Shown here piece by piece: positions 52,282-61,076 of a stretch of DNA of 64,000 bases; within the stretch, counting starts at the first letter, position 1; the number at the start of each line of letters is the position of its first letter. Source of the DNA: Oscillospiraceae bacterium. Lineage in GTDB: Bacteria; Bacillota; Clostridia; Saccharofermentanales; Saccharofermentanaceae. The position numbers were made by a program, and so were the translations under genes. The stretch lies in NCBI GenBank assembly GCA_902780785.1, contig CACZGS010000012.1:1-64000 (forward strand). The letters run 5' to 3'. The notes beneath the pieces are model-generated. The model made no database searches. It was not told the DNA's origin and saw only the letters and a program-made list of their open reading frames with translations.

Positions 52282-52858
52282 TTTCTTGCAACTCTCCTTT
52301 AAATATTTTTACTGCTAACAGACTCAGAGCATTGTAGATAATGCCGAGAGCTGAATAGTAGACAAGTGTATTATTCGAAAGCAGGAATAAAAGACTTAAA
52401 ACAACAGGTCCGGCGATCAGGATCAGAATGCGGGACATCTTTTTGTGATGAGCCATCTCATCTTCCGTAAGATCCAGATTCGGGTCGTGTATAGCGCCGA
52501 TCACGAGGATAACAGCCATCGAGATAAGCACGCCGGCAATGCATACTGCAGGGCATGAGATAAGCCATTTTGCTGCAGGTATTGTGGAAAGAGATAACAG
52601 TACTGAAGATATGAAGCAACCTATGCTTGTCTTGCAGTGGATCCCGTCGGAATAAGACCTTAAGACACAGAATACGGCAAGGAAGACTGCTATCTCTATA
52701 AATGCTCCGGAAAGAAGCGCAAAGATGCCGATAAGTATGAACCCTATCGTCTTCTCAAGCAGCAGCTGAATGGAGTATGCGTAAAACTTGAGATCATCTT
52801 CCTTGATGATCTCATTTTTACACATCCTGTCTGCTATCAATGCAGATAAATATTCCAT
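52265..52858 (-). CDS. agrB: AgrB peptidase/exporter
   Basis: A 197-residue AgrB family membrane endopeptidase with about five helices. The catalytic pair is in place: LRSYSDGIHCKTSIGC gives His74 and Cys81, seven apart as in S. aureus AgrB (His77, Cys84). It cuts the AgrD C-terminus and helps form the thiolactone. SD GGGGAAA precedes ATG 52858, and a promoter with regulator repeats lies just upstream, apart from agrC. Confidence 0.93.
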   Translation of the reverse strand: MEYLSALIADRMCKNEIIKEDDLKFYAYSIQLLLEKTIGFILIGIFALLSGAFIEIAVFLAVFCVLRSYSDGIHCKTSIGCFISSVLLSLSTIPAAKWLISCPAVCIAGVLISMAVILVIGAIHDPNLDLTEDEMAHHKKMSRILILIAGPVVLSLLFLLSNNTLVYYSALGIIYNALSLLAVKIFKGELQENEEEI

Positions 52859-52900
52859 CTATCGTTTTCCCCGCTTTGCGACCATTTACCGTGTGTTCTG

Positions 52901-52929
52901 ATAATAGTAAATGACCGTCGCTCATGCAA
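52901..52929 (-). promoter_or_regulatory. agrBD promoter
   Basis: Minus strand TTGCAT (plus 52924-52929), 17-bp spacer, TATTAT (plus 52901-52906). The 46-bp repeat block starts 10 bases upstream of the -35. Confidence 0.7.
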
Positions 52930-52939
52930 TAAAAAAACG

Positions 52940-52985
52940 AAAACTCAGGGATAAAGTAAAAAATCCAGTGATAAAGTAAAATTTT
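52940..52985. promoter_or_regulatory. AgrA-binding-like repeat block, copy 1
   Basis: A 46-bp block identical to 55397-55442, holding two direct repeats CAGNGATAAAGTAAAA 20 bp apart. The repeats (CTCAGGGATAAAG, TCCAGTGATAAAG) recall the VirR/LytTR boxes of C. perfringens (CCAGTTNTNCAC). The ATAAAG units begin 22 bases from the -35 of agrBD, an activator position. Confidence 0.72.
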
Positions 52986-54271
52986 CAGTCCAGAGGAAGG
53001 GTGATCGAGATGTGGAAATTGCCACCCTCAGTATCGATGAAACAGTTGCCGTTATTGGCTTCCACGGTTTTTTTGATGTTCGCAAGACCGAATCCGTGGT
53101 TTTTCTTGTCATTTTTGGTCGTAAGGAAGTTATCCTCGTTCTTGATCTTGCCCTTATAGGGGTTCGTCGAATCGATTATGAGGGTGTTGTAATCCTTGAT
53201 GATCTTAAAAACGATACGCTTCTCGTCGCACTTCTCGACAGCTTCAATGGCATTGTCGAGAACGTTCGTAAGTATTGTTACAAGATCGCTGTCGCTTATC
53301 TTAATGCCTTTCAGATTGTCGGCAATAAAGGGAATGATGATGCCCTTCTCTTTTGCCTCAAGATACTTGATGTTCAATACCGCATTGATCAGAGTGTTGC
53401 CGGTATCGATAATGTCAACGCTCTGAACCTCTTTTCCGAGCTGCTCCTCAATATAATGGATCTGCTCGTCGATCTTGCCTTCGTGAGCAAGCATGAGCAT
53501 GACATTGAGGTGGTTCATATAGTCGTGTGAACGCGCCTTCTGCTTCTCGCGTTCGTCAGAGAGCGAACGGTACATCTGGTTAAGGTGTTCTGTCTGCTCG
53601 AGCATTATCTCCTTATCGTGGATAACGCTTTCACGCCTTACGACGTTATCGATCAGCATAAAGATAAGAATATTCAGGATGAACATTCCTGATGCAAGGA
53701 CAACCATACCACCGTATACATCCTCAACAGATTGTTTGTCATATGAGAATACAAGAACGACTGCGGCAATTATCGTAAACAAAGGAAACAGAGCAAAGAT
53801 AAGCCAGCCCTTGATATCCAGATTGGTCAGTATTCCTTTTTTGAAGACTGTATTCAGGATCATCACGATTACGAAGATCACGAACTGGCATATGAGTTCT
53901 GTTATAAAACTGGCTTTTATGCCTAACCCGGCTATATTGTCTGCACCGGTCACCAGGCAAGCTACCAGGATGCCTAAAAATTCGATACTTAAAAAGATCG
54001 CGTCATATACCAGATTTGCCAAAAGGCTCTTCTTCAAGGAGACCTTAAAGATCAGCATCGTCAAAAAGATCGGTAAAATAATTACAAAAATAAACTTAAT
54101 TACCGGATTATCGATAAATATGGCCGGCAATACATTTACTAAATAAAGCACCCCTATAAGGAGATAATCTAAAGGCTTTTCAGCTTTACGCTTCAGGACA
54201 CATTTAATAAAAGAGTAGAAGACCAGTACGTTAAACAAGCTGGTTATTAGTGCCATATGTGTTGATGTCAT
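52985..54271 (-). CDS. agrC: AgrC-like sensor histidine kinase
   Basis: 428 residues: six or seven membrane helices (1-210), then a linker and a GHKL kinase. H-box RSHDYMNHLNVMLML (His249), N-box LTNVLDNAIEAVEK and G-box NHGFGLANIKK match AgrC/quorum-sensing kinases. It would read the CPYFL peptide outside and phosphorylate the overlapping LytTR regulator. It overlaps agrA by four bases (ATGA). Confidence 0.92.
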   Translation of the reverse strand: MTSTHMALITSLFNVLVFYSFIKCVLKRKAEKPLDYLLIGVLYLVNVLPAIFIDNPVIKFIFVIILPIFLTMLIFKVSLKKSLLANLVYDAIFLSIEFLGILVACLVTGADNIAGLGIKASFITELICQFVIFVIVMILNTVFKKGILTNLDIKGWLIFALFPLFTIIAAVVLVFSYDKQSVEDVYGGMVVLASGMFILNILIFMLIDNVVRRESVIHDKEIMLEQTEHLNQMYRSLSDEREKQKARSHDYMNHLNVMLMLAHEGKIDEQIHYIEEQLGKEVQSVDIIDTGNTLINAVLNIKYLEAKEKGIIIPFIADNLKGIKISDSDLVTILTNVLDNAIEAVEKCDEKRIVFKIIKDYNTLIIDSTNPYKGKIKNEDNFLTTKNDKKNHGFGLANIKKTVEANNGNCFIDTEGGNFHISITLPLD

Positions 54272-54996
54272 GCGTTTCTTCCCCTGTAAAGTGTATACGC
54301 ACGGAAAACATCGTTGTACTTCTTCTGGGATGCCTGGATCTGCTCACCGTTATCCAAAGTAACCAGATATCTGGTGACATCCGTTATGTGACGAAGATTG
54401 ACCGTCTCGTTGGAGCTGACGGCAATAAAATCAAATGGCTTCATCGTCTCTGTAAGTCTCTTCAGCGTATTTCTCATAATAAGGTTTTCTTTCGAGTCAT
54501 TCGAAAGTACAAAGGCCGTATAGTTTCCGCTTGTCTTAAGATAAACAATATCCTTGATCTTAAGCGTGCGTTTTCCTATTGAAAAATCCATCGTTATTTC
54601 TTTATCGAACAGATCCATATTGGTCATGACACAGTCAAGGCACTCGAAAAGATAATCCTTAAGGTCATCCAATGTCTTCAATATGAACCTGACAGCCCTG
54701 ACATGATACCCGTCAGTGGAGTAATTCATGTGTGCTGACAAAAAGGCAATATTTACTTTGTCGTTTTGCTGACGAATGCTCTTAGCAACAGAAATTCCGT
54801 CAATCCCCTTCATCTCAACGTCCAGAATGATCAAATCCGCCGTCTCGATCTGTACTTTATCTTCAAGCAGCTGCTCTCCTGAGGAAAAGCATTCCACACA
54901 ATAGGGCATGCCTTTTTCGGTGAAGTATTCTTCTATATACTTCATCTCCAATTTCAGGAACTTCTTCTCATCATCGCAAAGAGCAATCTTGATCAT
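54268..54996 (-). CDS. agrA: AgrA-like LytTR response regulator
   Basis: 242 residues. Receiver domain (1-125) with CDDE and phospho-acceptor Asp59 in LIILDVEMKGIDG, then a LytTR DNA-binding domain (about 138-240, IVYLKTSGNYTAF). It likely binds the paired repeat blocks at 52940 and 55397. The ATG has no good SD and lies 29 bases after a small frame; a CCAAAT/ATTTGG hairpin sits in front of it, so translation may be structured or coupled. Confidence 0.92.
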   Translation of the reverse strand: MIKIALCDDEKKFLKLEMKYIEEYFTEKGMPYCVECFSSGEQLLEDKVQIETADLIILDVEMKGIDGISVAKSIRQQNDKVNIAFLSAHMNYSTDGYHVRAVRFILKTLDDLKDYLFECLDCVMTNMDLFDKEITMDFSIGKRTLKIKDIVYLKTSGNYTAFVLSNDSKENLIMRNTLKRLTETMKPFDFIAVSSNETVNLRHITDVTRYLVTLDNGEQIQASQKKYNDVFRAYTLYRGRNA

Positions 54997-55089
54997 GAAT
55001 TGCCAAATGAAAAAGAATTACTGCTTATTTGGAAAACAATATAGATTTGTAATCGACAGTAACCCCGAACTCTCCCCAATTTGAATCAT

Positions 55090-55356
55090 ACATTAATAAT
55101 TAATGTGATAAAAGACTTTAAACTTTATATCAAAAGTTCTTGAGCGTTTTGGAATCTCTTCTTTCTTGCAACTGCGGTACTATGCGCAAATACCGCAGCT
55201 GCAAGTTTACGATAGAAGGTGTAGTAAGACGTTAAGTCTTATTTTTCATTGTTGCGAATGCATCTATGCTTGTTCGCACCTTGAAAGAATGGGGATTTCC
55301 AAGGTTAAAATTTAAACTGTTTTCAGCGGTCCTCCTCTCTGTGTTGGTATATCGTG
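55090..55356 (-). ncRNA. structured agrA leader, possible RNAIII-like RNA
   Basis: This stretch has no supported gene but, read on the minus strand, carries a string of stems: ACCTTG/CAAGGT (55278-55305), TGCGAA/TTCGCA (55253-55278), TAAGAC/GTCTTA (55225-55241), a 15-bp stem (55165-55179 with 55191-55205, one G-U) and a 17-bp palindrome (55090-55106). It is downstream of an Agr-type promoter whose GGAGG (near 55332) has no start codon after it. It may be a 5' leader of agrA, an independent RNA, or both. Confidence 0.5.
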
Positions 55357-55386
55357 AATATACAGAGAGAAGTGATAAAAATTCAA
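55357..55386 (-). promoter_or_regulatory. agr promoter upstream of agrA leader
   Basis: Minus strand TTGAAT (plus 55381-55386), 18-bp spacer, TATATT (plus 55357-55362). A CTCTCTG/CAGAGAG dyad overlaps the -10. Confidence 0.65.
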
Positions 55387-55396
55387 CCGTTTTGGC

Positions 55397-55442
55397 AAAA
55401 CTCAGGGATAAAGTAAAAAATCCAGTGATAAAGTAAAATTTT
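55397..55442. promoter_or_regulatory. AgrA-binding-like repeat block, copy 2
   Basis: Identical over 46 bp to copy 1 and at the same distance (ATAAAG 22 bases upstream of the -35 edge) from its promoter. Identity of block and spacing in otherwise unrelated flanks argues for function. Confidence 0.72.
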
Positions 55443-55460
55443 TGGCCTCAAAAATCAAAT

Positions 55461-56588
55461 TCATTTGATAATCGCAAGCAATGGGATCTCCATTTCGGCC
55501 TTCGTAAGACCGGCGTGACCACCCGGCATCAGGTCCGCTTCTTTGTGGGTCAGGAAGATGGAAGTACCCGACACGGATACAGCCAGATAATCGCCTAACA
55601 TATCGCGGAAAAGTTCGTGATCTTTTCCGGTGCCGAATAATCTTTCCTCAATAACTTCCTCTTTGGTAAGGATCAGGAAATCGTCACCGAACGCCTCCCT
55701 GAAGACAGAGGGGAAACTTTCCTTATATTCGTCCTTTACCCAAAAGCTCAGTGCTCTGGGCTCAATAGAAGGCATGCGGACAAGGCACTTTAAGATCTCC
55801 GGATAATCCATCAGGCAATAGTTATCACATTCGATCTGGCTGTGATCTGCAGTAATGAGCAAAAGAGTATCTGAAAGACCTGCCGCAAACTCCTCAAGCC
55901 TCTTCTCAAGACTTATCATGAGCTCGTGCGCTTCATCGCTGTCAGGCCCCTTCACGTGCATTGTGGAATCAGGTTCGCTCCAATATGCATATATAAACTT
56001 TCTCTCAGGCTTGCCGCAGAGTTCTTCAACACGGCTTAATATCGCATCGAGATCCTGCGGGAAAGGTTCCATGAAAGGCATTGAGAAATAAGCGTTTCCG
56101 CCTGCTTCCCTTATTCTGTCAACGATGTTTTTGTATGGGCAGTATTTAAATCCGGCATGGAAATCTGCAGAAGGCACAAGGGGCAACAATTCCCCGTTCT
56201 CATCCTCACGCAACTGGTCTTTGTTCAGAAATACCGTTACATTCTTTTCGAGCTCCGGGAAAAACATATCCCAGCCGAGCCATCCGTGTTCATTCGGATA
56301 AAGGCCTGAGAGCATTGAAGTCGTCGCGGCGACGGTCGTAGGCGGGAAAACAGAGCTGTAAGCTCCCGCAAGATGCGAACGCAGGAACCCGTCCGGTGAT
56401 AAGTGCTTCTCGAGTATCGAGACTCCCATCGCATCCATCAAAAGGACTACGACATTCTTATATTCCTTCTCAAGAAGCTTATCGGCCATCTTAAGAGTAG
56501 GCGCGCTTGTCTCCGCGCCGAAAGCCTTAAGCACCGAATTGCTTAAGTTTACCAGGCAATTGTCGTAATCAGGTTTTATATGATCCAT
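55461..56588 (-). CDS. alkaline-phosphatase-superfamily phosphodiesterase
   Basis: 375 residues, no signal peptide. Nucleotide pyrophosphatase/phosphodiesterase-type metal sites: VVLLMDAMG (Asp near 52), nucleophile Thr in PPTTVAATTSM, HGWLGWD, then LITADHSQIE and GGHAGLTKAEM with His ligands. It should hydrolyse phosphodiesters or release phosphate from nucleotides; substrate not known. It ends 19 bp before the agr repeat block. Confidence 0.88.
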   Translation of the reverse strand: MDHIKPDYDNCLVNLSNSVLKAFGAETSAPTLKMADKLLEKEYKNVVVLLMDAMGVSILEKHLSPDGFLRSHLAGAYSSVFPPTTVAATTSMLSGLYPNEHGWLGWDMFFPELEKNVTVFLNKDQLREDENGELLPLVPSADFHAGFKYCPYKNIVDRIREAGGNAYFSMPFMEPFPQDLDAILSRVEELCGKPERKFIYAYWSEPDSTMHVKGPDSDEAHELMISLEKRLEEFAAGLSDTLLLITADHSQIECDNYCLMDYPEILKCLVRMPSIEPRALSFWVKDEYKESFPSVFREAFGDDFLILTKEEVIEERLFGTGKDHELFRDMLGDYLAVSVSGTSIFLTHKEADLMPGGHAGLTKAEMEIPLLAIIK

Positions 56589-56621
56589 GTTCTATATCCT
56601 CGTGTTCCCAGTAGTTTACCA

Positions 56622-56656
56622 TAAAAACAAGGAACGCCCTGAATCAGGACGTTCCC
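56622..56656 (-). terminator. intrinsic terminator
   Basis: Minus strand GGAACG-TCCTG/CAGG-CGTTCC stem (one mismatch), then TTGTTTTTA, about 30 bp after the lipoprotein stop. Confidence 0.7.
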
Positions 56657-56684
56657 ATAGGTTTGTTCATTCAGTTGCGTGTTA

Positions 56685-57446
56685 TCACTTGATAACAAAA
56701 TAATCTTTGGTTGATAAGTAGAAGCATCTAGTGGTGTTTCCGCCGCTGAACTGGGAGTCAGCAGGATATGCGAAATTTGCCGCAACGCCCAAAGTTCCGT
56801 CAGGTGTGACGAACGGTGAGCACTTGTCGAAATTGACTGCTGCAAGGCTCTTCTCGAGATCATAACCTCTCTCGGTGCAGGAAGCCTTTACGATCTCTGT
56901 GGTCTGGCTTAAGAAGTCCTCATCCTTAATGCCGAAAGCAAGTAATACAGCGCTGTCGTCAGCAACCTTCAGCGTATCGAGATCATAGTTGAATACATCG
57001 AAAGTAGCGTAATCAGTAAATGTCTCAGAAGCATAGATGACGATGGACAGGATATTGTCCTTAACACCCCATGCGAGCTTTGTTGCCATGCCGTCTGCAC
57101 GGTCACCGTCCATCTGCATGGGATATTCCTTCTGGATGTAGCTCTTAAGCTGATCGTTGATCTCTGTTGCTTCCTTGCCGTCTACTGTGATCTTCGGAAC
57201 AACGCTGGTGTACTCAATATCACCTTCTTTGGAGCTCAAAAGTACGACCGTCTCTACATTAACCTGGTGAACAGATGCAGAAGACTCGATAACCGTTTCG
57301 TCTGTTGTCGTTGTCTCAGACTCAGTAGCTTCGGCAGTTGTAGTAGTTGTTGTAAGCTCAGTTCCCTGAGTCGGCTCATTGCTTGTGCAGCCTGCTGCCA
57401 GAAGCGCAAGGCAAAGTGCTGTTGATAAAATTGCTATTCTTTTCAT
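56685..57446 (-). CDS. lipoprotein with Thr-rich linker
   Basis: Signal peptide, lipobox AAGC (Cys 20), a Thr/Glu-rich linker (about 25-58) and a DUF3298-like domain (about 65-253, with YTSVVPKITVDGKEATEIN and the repeated beta-hairpin pattern). DUF3298/DUF4163 proteins are often secreted and of unknown function. SD region is weak. Confidence 0.7.
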   Translation of the reverse strand: MKRIAILSTALCLALLAAGCTSNEPTQGTELTTTTTTAEATESETTTTDETVIESSASVHQVNVETVVLLSSKEGDIEYTSVVPKITVDGKEATEINDQLKSYIQKEYPMQMDGDRADGMATKLAWGVKDNILSIVIYASETFTDYATFDVFNYDLDTLKVADDSAVLLAFGIKDEDFLSQTTEIVKASCTERGYDLEKSLAAVNFDKCSPFVTPDGTLGVAANFAYPADSQFSGGNTTRCFYLSTKDYFVIK

Positions 57447-57587
57447 TTTTTTCTCCCCATATTTTTTCTAAGAGTTCGGTCCAAGGGTACCCCTTGAACA
57501 CAGACATTATACCACGACCGCAAAAATTGCCGTTTTTGCCGGTCGAAAAGGACGCGAAACGCCCATTTTTATTGTCTTTACAGGTTT

Positions 57588-58211
57588 TTACATGGACCAG
57601 GGACCGTCATCAGGGAAGCGACCTTCAATGACATCCTCATCAGAATCATCTATGACACCGACCTTTGCAAGACGTTCATTTAACTTCTCCCTGAAGTCTT
57701 TTCTGTCAGCGGTCTCCATCTGGATAACATATTCGTAACGCTGGTTATTCTCGTCGGTTATCTGAAGAAGGATATTGAATCTGGTGAGTTCAAACTCCTC
57801 CTCGCCCTCGTATTCACTGATAAAGGAAGGATCATAAGGTTCATTGATACGGTCAATGGCATATTGTTCATAAGGCCTGTCATCATAAGCCTCGGCCTTG
57901 ATCGCAAACTTAGTCACATCATAAAGAGGGAATATCTCTTTCTCGGGAAGGATCAGATAACTTTGGGAAAGGACCACCATCGTCTCAAACGGCGCTCCCT
58001 TCACGATATACGCATCATAGCCTTCTTTTATGTCTTCGTATAATTCGTCCCTGCCGAACTCTTCTACTCTTATATTGAAGAACGGCTTTTCCGGTTCTTT
58101 TTTCGCGAACATCTTCTTGAAAAAACCGGGTTCCTCAGCGCTGTCATAGGGACGGCTGTTCACAGGTTTTGTATACAAAAGCTGGTCAATGCTGATATCT
58201 GTTATCTTCAT
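57588..58211 (-). CDS. hypothetical protein
   Basis: 207 residues, acidic, no signal or membrane helix. Repeated short beta/alpha elements with many Tyr and Glu/Asp; no family recognised. SD AGGGAGG before ATG 58211 supports expression. It is not obviously coupled to a neighbour. Confidence 0.65.
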   Translation of the reverse strand: MKITDISIDQLLYTKPVNSRPYDSAEEPGFFKKMFAKKEPEKPFFNIRVEEFGRDELYEDIKEGYDAYIVKGAPFETMVVLSQSYLILPEKEIFPLYDVTKFAIKAEAYDDRPYEQYAIDRINEPYDPSFISEYEGEEEFELTRFNILLQITDENNQRYEYVIQMETADRKDFREKLNERLAKVGVIDDSDEDVIEGRFPDDGPWSM

Positions 58212-58362
58212 GCTTACCTCCCTGTTTATCCCTTGCGCTGATTTCCCTTACCTTTAATCAGTTTATCATAAGCAATTCCATTACACTTGAATTAGATCTG
58301 CAACAATTCCAGAATTTGAACTGTATATATGGCAGAACCGAACAAAAAGGAGTTATACAAGA

Positions 58363-58872
58363 ATGAATAAGTTGATTACAAAGATCGCATGCGCAGGCCT
58401 TGCATTAATGTTTGTTATAGGTGCTTTCACAGGCTGCAAAAAGGATAAGACCGGATCTGAGAAGAAAGTTGAACTGCCAAGCTATACGTCAGTAAAAGAT
58501 CCTGACGGCAATCTGCCCCAAAAAGGAACGGTTGGCGATATCAAATACACGATCCTCGGCAAAGAAAACTACGGCACTCAGGAGAAAAAAAGAGGCTACT
58601 ATGTCGATCAGCTTGAACAGCTGGATTCTCCTTACTTCATAGTCGTTACTGCAGGATCTGACGCAGCAGAAGGCAGCGACATCCAGATCGTAGATCTCGG
58701 AATGCAGGGCAGCAAGCTCGTTATCGTTGTTGAAGAATCTTTTAATTCAAAAGACGCAGTCAAGCGTCCTAAAACACCTTGCGCCGTATTGGAAATAGAT
58801 CACGATCATATGCCCGCAGACATCCTGATCGTAAGCACGAGCGGCGAAGAGTTCAAAAGCATTTCCGGCTGA
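58363..58872 (+). CDS. small lipoprotein, unknown function
   Basis: 169 residues. Signal peptide with lipobox FTGC (Cys about 24) and a Lys-rich start, then a beta-rich domain (DLGMQGSKLVIVVEES). SD AAAGGAG precedes ATG 58363. No family recognised. Confidence 0.75.
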   Translation: MNKLITKIACAGLALMFVIGAFTGCKKDKTGSEKKVELPSYTSVKDPDGNLPQKGTVGDIKYTILGKENYGTQEKKRGYYVDQLEQLDSPYFIVVTAGSDAAEGSDIQIVDLGMQGSKLVIVVEESFNSKDAVKRPKTPCAVLEIDHDHMPADILIVSTSGEEFKSISG

Positions 58873-58899
58873 TCATATCTGAACAGGATACAAAGAAAT

Positions 58900-58925
58900 A
58901 AGAGTCAGGATTGCTCCTGACTCTT
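58900..58925. terminator. bidirectional terminator
   Basis: AGAGTCAGGA pairs with TCCTGACTCT around TTGC, followed by TTTTATT on plus; on minus TTATTTCTTT follows. Sits between convergent genes. Confidence 0.8.
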
Positions 58926-58931
58926 TTATTA

Positions 58932-59867
58932 TCACATCTTATCGAAGTAGAACGAATCTGCGATAGCCTTAATGTCTTTGTCCGTGTAATTATTCGGATT
59001 GCCATCGTAATCAAACGGCATGATATTTATCACAACAAAGCTCTTTTCGAGGTTTGCCGTGATGAATGTTCTTCGCCTGCCTCTGACGTCTTTGCCCTCT
59101 GAGATCGTGACCGGAATTCCGCTCTTTGTCATATATGTATACTCTTCAAAGCCTTCATGGGTTCCGACATTGACGGTTACAGTGTCAAAATATCCTCTCA
59201 CGCATCTTCTTATCTGGAAATTGTACTTGTTCTTATAAAGTGCATCCATCTGGAAAGTTCCGTCATCGTAGAAGTATGCGCCGCCGGTAATGTTATCATT
59301 AAAGATATCTCCGACCTTTTCCTCGAGCCTTTTCTCATCACCATCGTCAAAGCCCGTATGAAGCTTAAGATTGTATTTTGCCGTTATCTCATCGACCTTA
59401 TCAGCCATCTCCTGCGAGTAAATAAGATATGAACCATACTTTTCCCCAAATGGATCTATGCCTGTGCGCTTTTGTTCCGCATCAGCTTCATCCAGGATCT
59501 TCCCGTCACGGTCGTAGCTTTGCTCGAATTTGTTCCACTCGGCAGATGCCTTGTATTCAGGCGTATCAGGATATCCCTGCAGCGACCATTCCTCGCGAGG
59601 AGGCATTGAATGTTTTATGTCTTCTTCGATCGACGGGCCCCATGAACTTCTTCCGAAGGATAAAGGTCCGATCCCGCCGGTGATAGCAGCATAGGCAGTG
59701 GCGCCCATCGCTGTCACTACTGCCGCGACCAGAACAGTCGTTACGACTTTTTTCTTCACATTATGTCTGGGCAACTCGGTAGTCTTCGCGGTTGAAGACA
59801 TAAGCTTCTCGCGCATTTCCGCTTTCCTTGCAACATCCATTTTTATCTTATCTGAGGTATCTCTCAT
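58932..59867 (-). CDS. anti-sigma factor-like membrane protein
   Basis: 311 residues. N-terminal cytoplasmic part (1-42), one membrane helix (about 43-64) and an outer domain of 240 residues. It overlaps the ECF sigma gene by four bases (ATGA), the usual arrangement for an anti-sigma factor. The N-terminal part lacks a clear zinc-finger motif, so its class is unsure. Confidence 0.7.
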   Translation of the reverse strand: MRDTSDKIKMDVARKAEMREKLMSSTAKTTELPRHNVKKKVVTTVLVAAVVTAMGATAYAAITGGIGPLSFGRSSWGPSIEEDIKHSMPPREEWSLQGYPDTPEYKASAEWNKFEQSYDRDGKILDEADAEQKRTGIDPFGEKYGSYLIYSQEMADKVDEITAKYNLKLHTGFDDGDEKRLEEKVGDIFNDNITGGAYFYDDGTFQMDALYKNKYNFQIRRCVRGYFDTVTVNVGTHEGFEEYTYMTKSGIPVTISEGKDVRGRRRTFITANLEKSFVVINIMPFDYDGNPNNYTDKDIKAIADSFYFDKM

Positions 59868-60343
59868 AAATATTCCTCCAATCCAATCTTCATCAAAGCC
59901 TTGCCCCTGTTGATCCTTACGGCAACGGCTGACTCGGATATCTTCAGTATTCCGGCGATGTCTTTGTAAGAGTAGCCTGCATAATAGTGCAAATAGATAG
60001 GCATCCTGAACTGATAGTCCAGGTTCATGAGTTCATCAAAGACTGCCCTGTTTCTCTCATTGAAATCATCGAAATACTGCAGCTCATTTTCACAAGACTC
60101 AAGATCTACGCCTGTCTTGCGGGATGCTGACCTGAGATAATCCCTGCATTTATTGGCCGTCATGGTAAAGAGATAAGTCTTCTCCTTACCGGGTTTATAT
60201 TCGACATGATCGCCGAGGAGTTTTAAGAACACGTCCTGAACTATATCTTCAGCATCGTGCTTAGAACCCGAATAGTAAACGGCAAATCTGTATAGATCAT
60301 CTGCATAAGCATCAAATAATCTGACTAAATCTTCGTTTTTCAA
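59864..60343 (-). CDS. ECF-type sigma-70 family RNA polymerase sigma factor
   Basis: About 159 residues. Region 2 (LYRFAVYYSGSKHDAEDIVQ, DVFLKLL, then ACNKCRDYL-like AN KCRDYLRS) and region 4 (YLHYYAGYSYKDIAGILKIS, ESAVAVRINRGK). The start is taken as TTG 60343, because GGAGG lies seven bases before it; a GTG at 60376 has no SD and the GGAGG would fall inside the coding part. Controlled by the coupled membrane protein; stimulus unknown. Confidence 0.85.
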   Translation of the reverse strand: MKNEDLVRLFDAYADDLYRFAVYYSGSKHDAEDIVQDVFLKLLGDHVEYKPGKEKTYLFTMTANKCRDYLRSASRKTGVDLESCENELQYFDDFNERNRAVFDELMNLDYQFRMPIYLHYYAGYSYKDIAGILKISESAVAVRINRGKALMKIGLEEYL

Positions 60344-60413
60344 AGTTTCTGCCTCCGGTGTTATTTGAGATCTCACCTATAAGACGTATCAGAACACCGG
60401 TTTCTTACAAACA

Positions 60414-61034
60414 TTAATGCCATAGAAAAATACCCGGCCAAATAAAGAGCATAATAAACAATATGATTATCTGAAGTACATACAGCAACACAAACCACTT
60501 TACTTTAGATAACAGGAAGATCAACAGAGCACCTACGAGCAGACAACACAAAACTGCAACAATAGTAGAAACAATAATTCTAGTTTTAGCCCGTTCTATT
60601 TTAATGCGTGTGCTTTGTTCTGCTTCAGAATATAATTCCCGGATCTTAGCCTGTTCTTCAAAACAATCCCAGGACAGATGGAACCAAAATACTTCTTTTT
60701 CCATTTCAAGGGTCAGCCAATCGACATAATCCATTTTATTGTAATCATCAAAACCATCATTGGTTTTTGAATAGTATCCGCCAACATAATTAGAGCCTAT
60801 GATTTCTACCAGCACCACAGAACCTTTCGGCGCAATAAATTCCTCATCTCCTTTATCCAACGGGATGTCTTTACTAAAAGTCAGATATAAATTGTCTTTA
60901 GGTTCGAAAAAAGTGCCGAAATGGCCTGTTTCATTTATGGTTCGTATATAACCGGTATATATGATTGCTATAACTTCAAGCACAAGCAAAACAATAGCTA
61001 TGATCTTTCTTGCGTCTATTTCCCGTTTGCTCAT
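60414..61034 (-). CDS. hypothetical membrane protein
   Basis: 206 residues. One N-terminal helix (about 11-30), a soluble segment with Tyr/Asp-rich DGFDDYNKMDYVDW, and two C-terminal helices (about 150-200). Not recognised. Lower GC and more ATA/AAA codons than neighbours suggest recent arrival. Confidence 0.6.
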   Translation of the reverse strand: MSKREIDARKIIAIVLLVLEVIAIIYTGYIRTINETGHFGTFFEPKDNLYLTFSKDIPLDKGDEEFIAPKGSVVLVEIIGSNYVGGYYSKTNDGFDDYNKMDYVDWLTLEMEKEVFWFHLSWDCFEEQAKIRELYSEAEQSTRIKIERAKTRIIVSTIVAVLCCLLVGALLIFLLSKVKWFVLLYVLQIIILFIMLFIWPGIFLWH

Positions 61035-61076
61035 CTGAAAATTCCTGCAACTTAATTAACTCATAGATTATTATCT

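Noticed and set aside
55025..55093. Frame for a 22-residue peptide (opening MYDSNWGEFG) between the hairpins and agrA
   Set aside because: No SD, and its ATG lies next to the 17-bp palindrome; could be chance. Kept only as a possibility for a leader peptide.
55100..55220. Open frame with KLAAAVFAHSTAVARKKR upstream of agrA
   Set aside because: No start codon in frame before it; it reads through the 15-bp stem, whose complementarity explains the pattern better.
60377..60415. ECF-type autoregulated promoter (GAAACC ... CGTC) before the sigma gene
   Set aside because: Spacing of 12-13 bp is too short for an ECF promoter.
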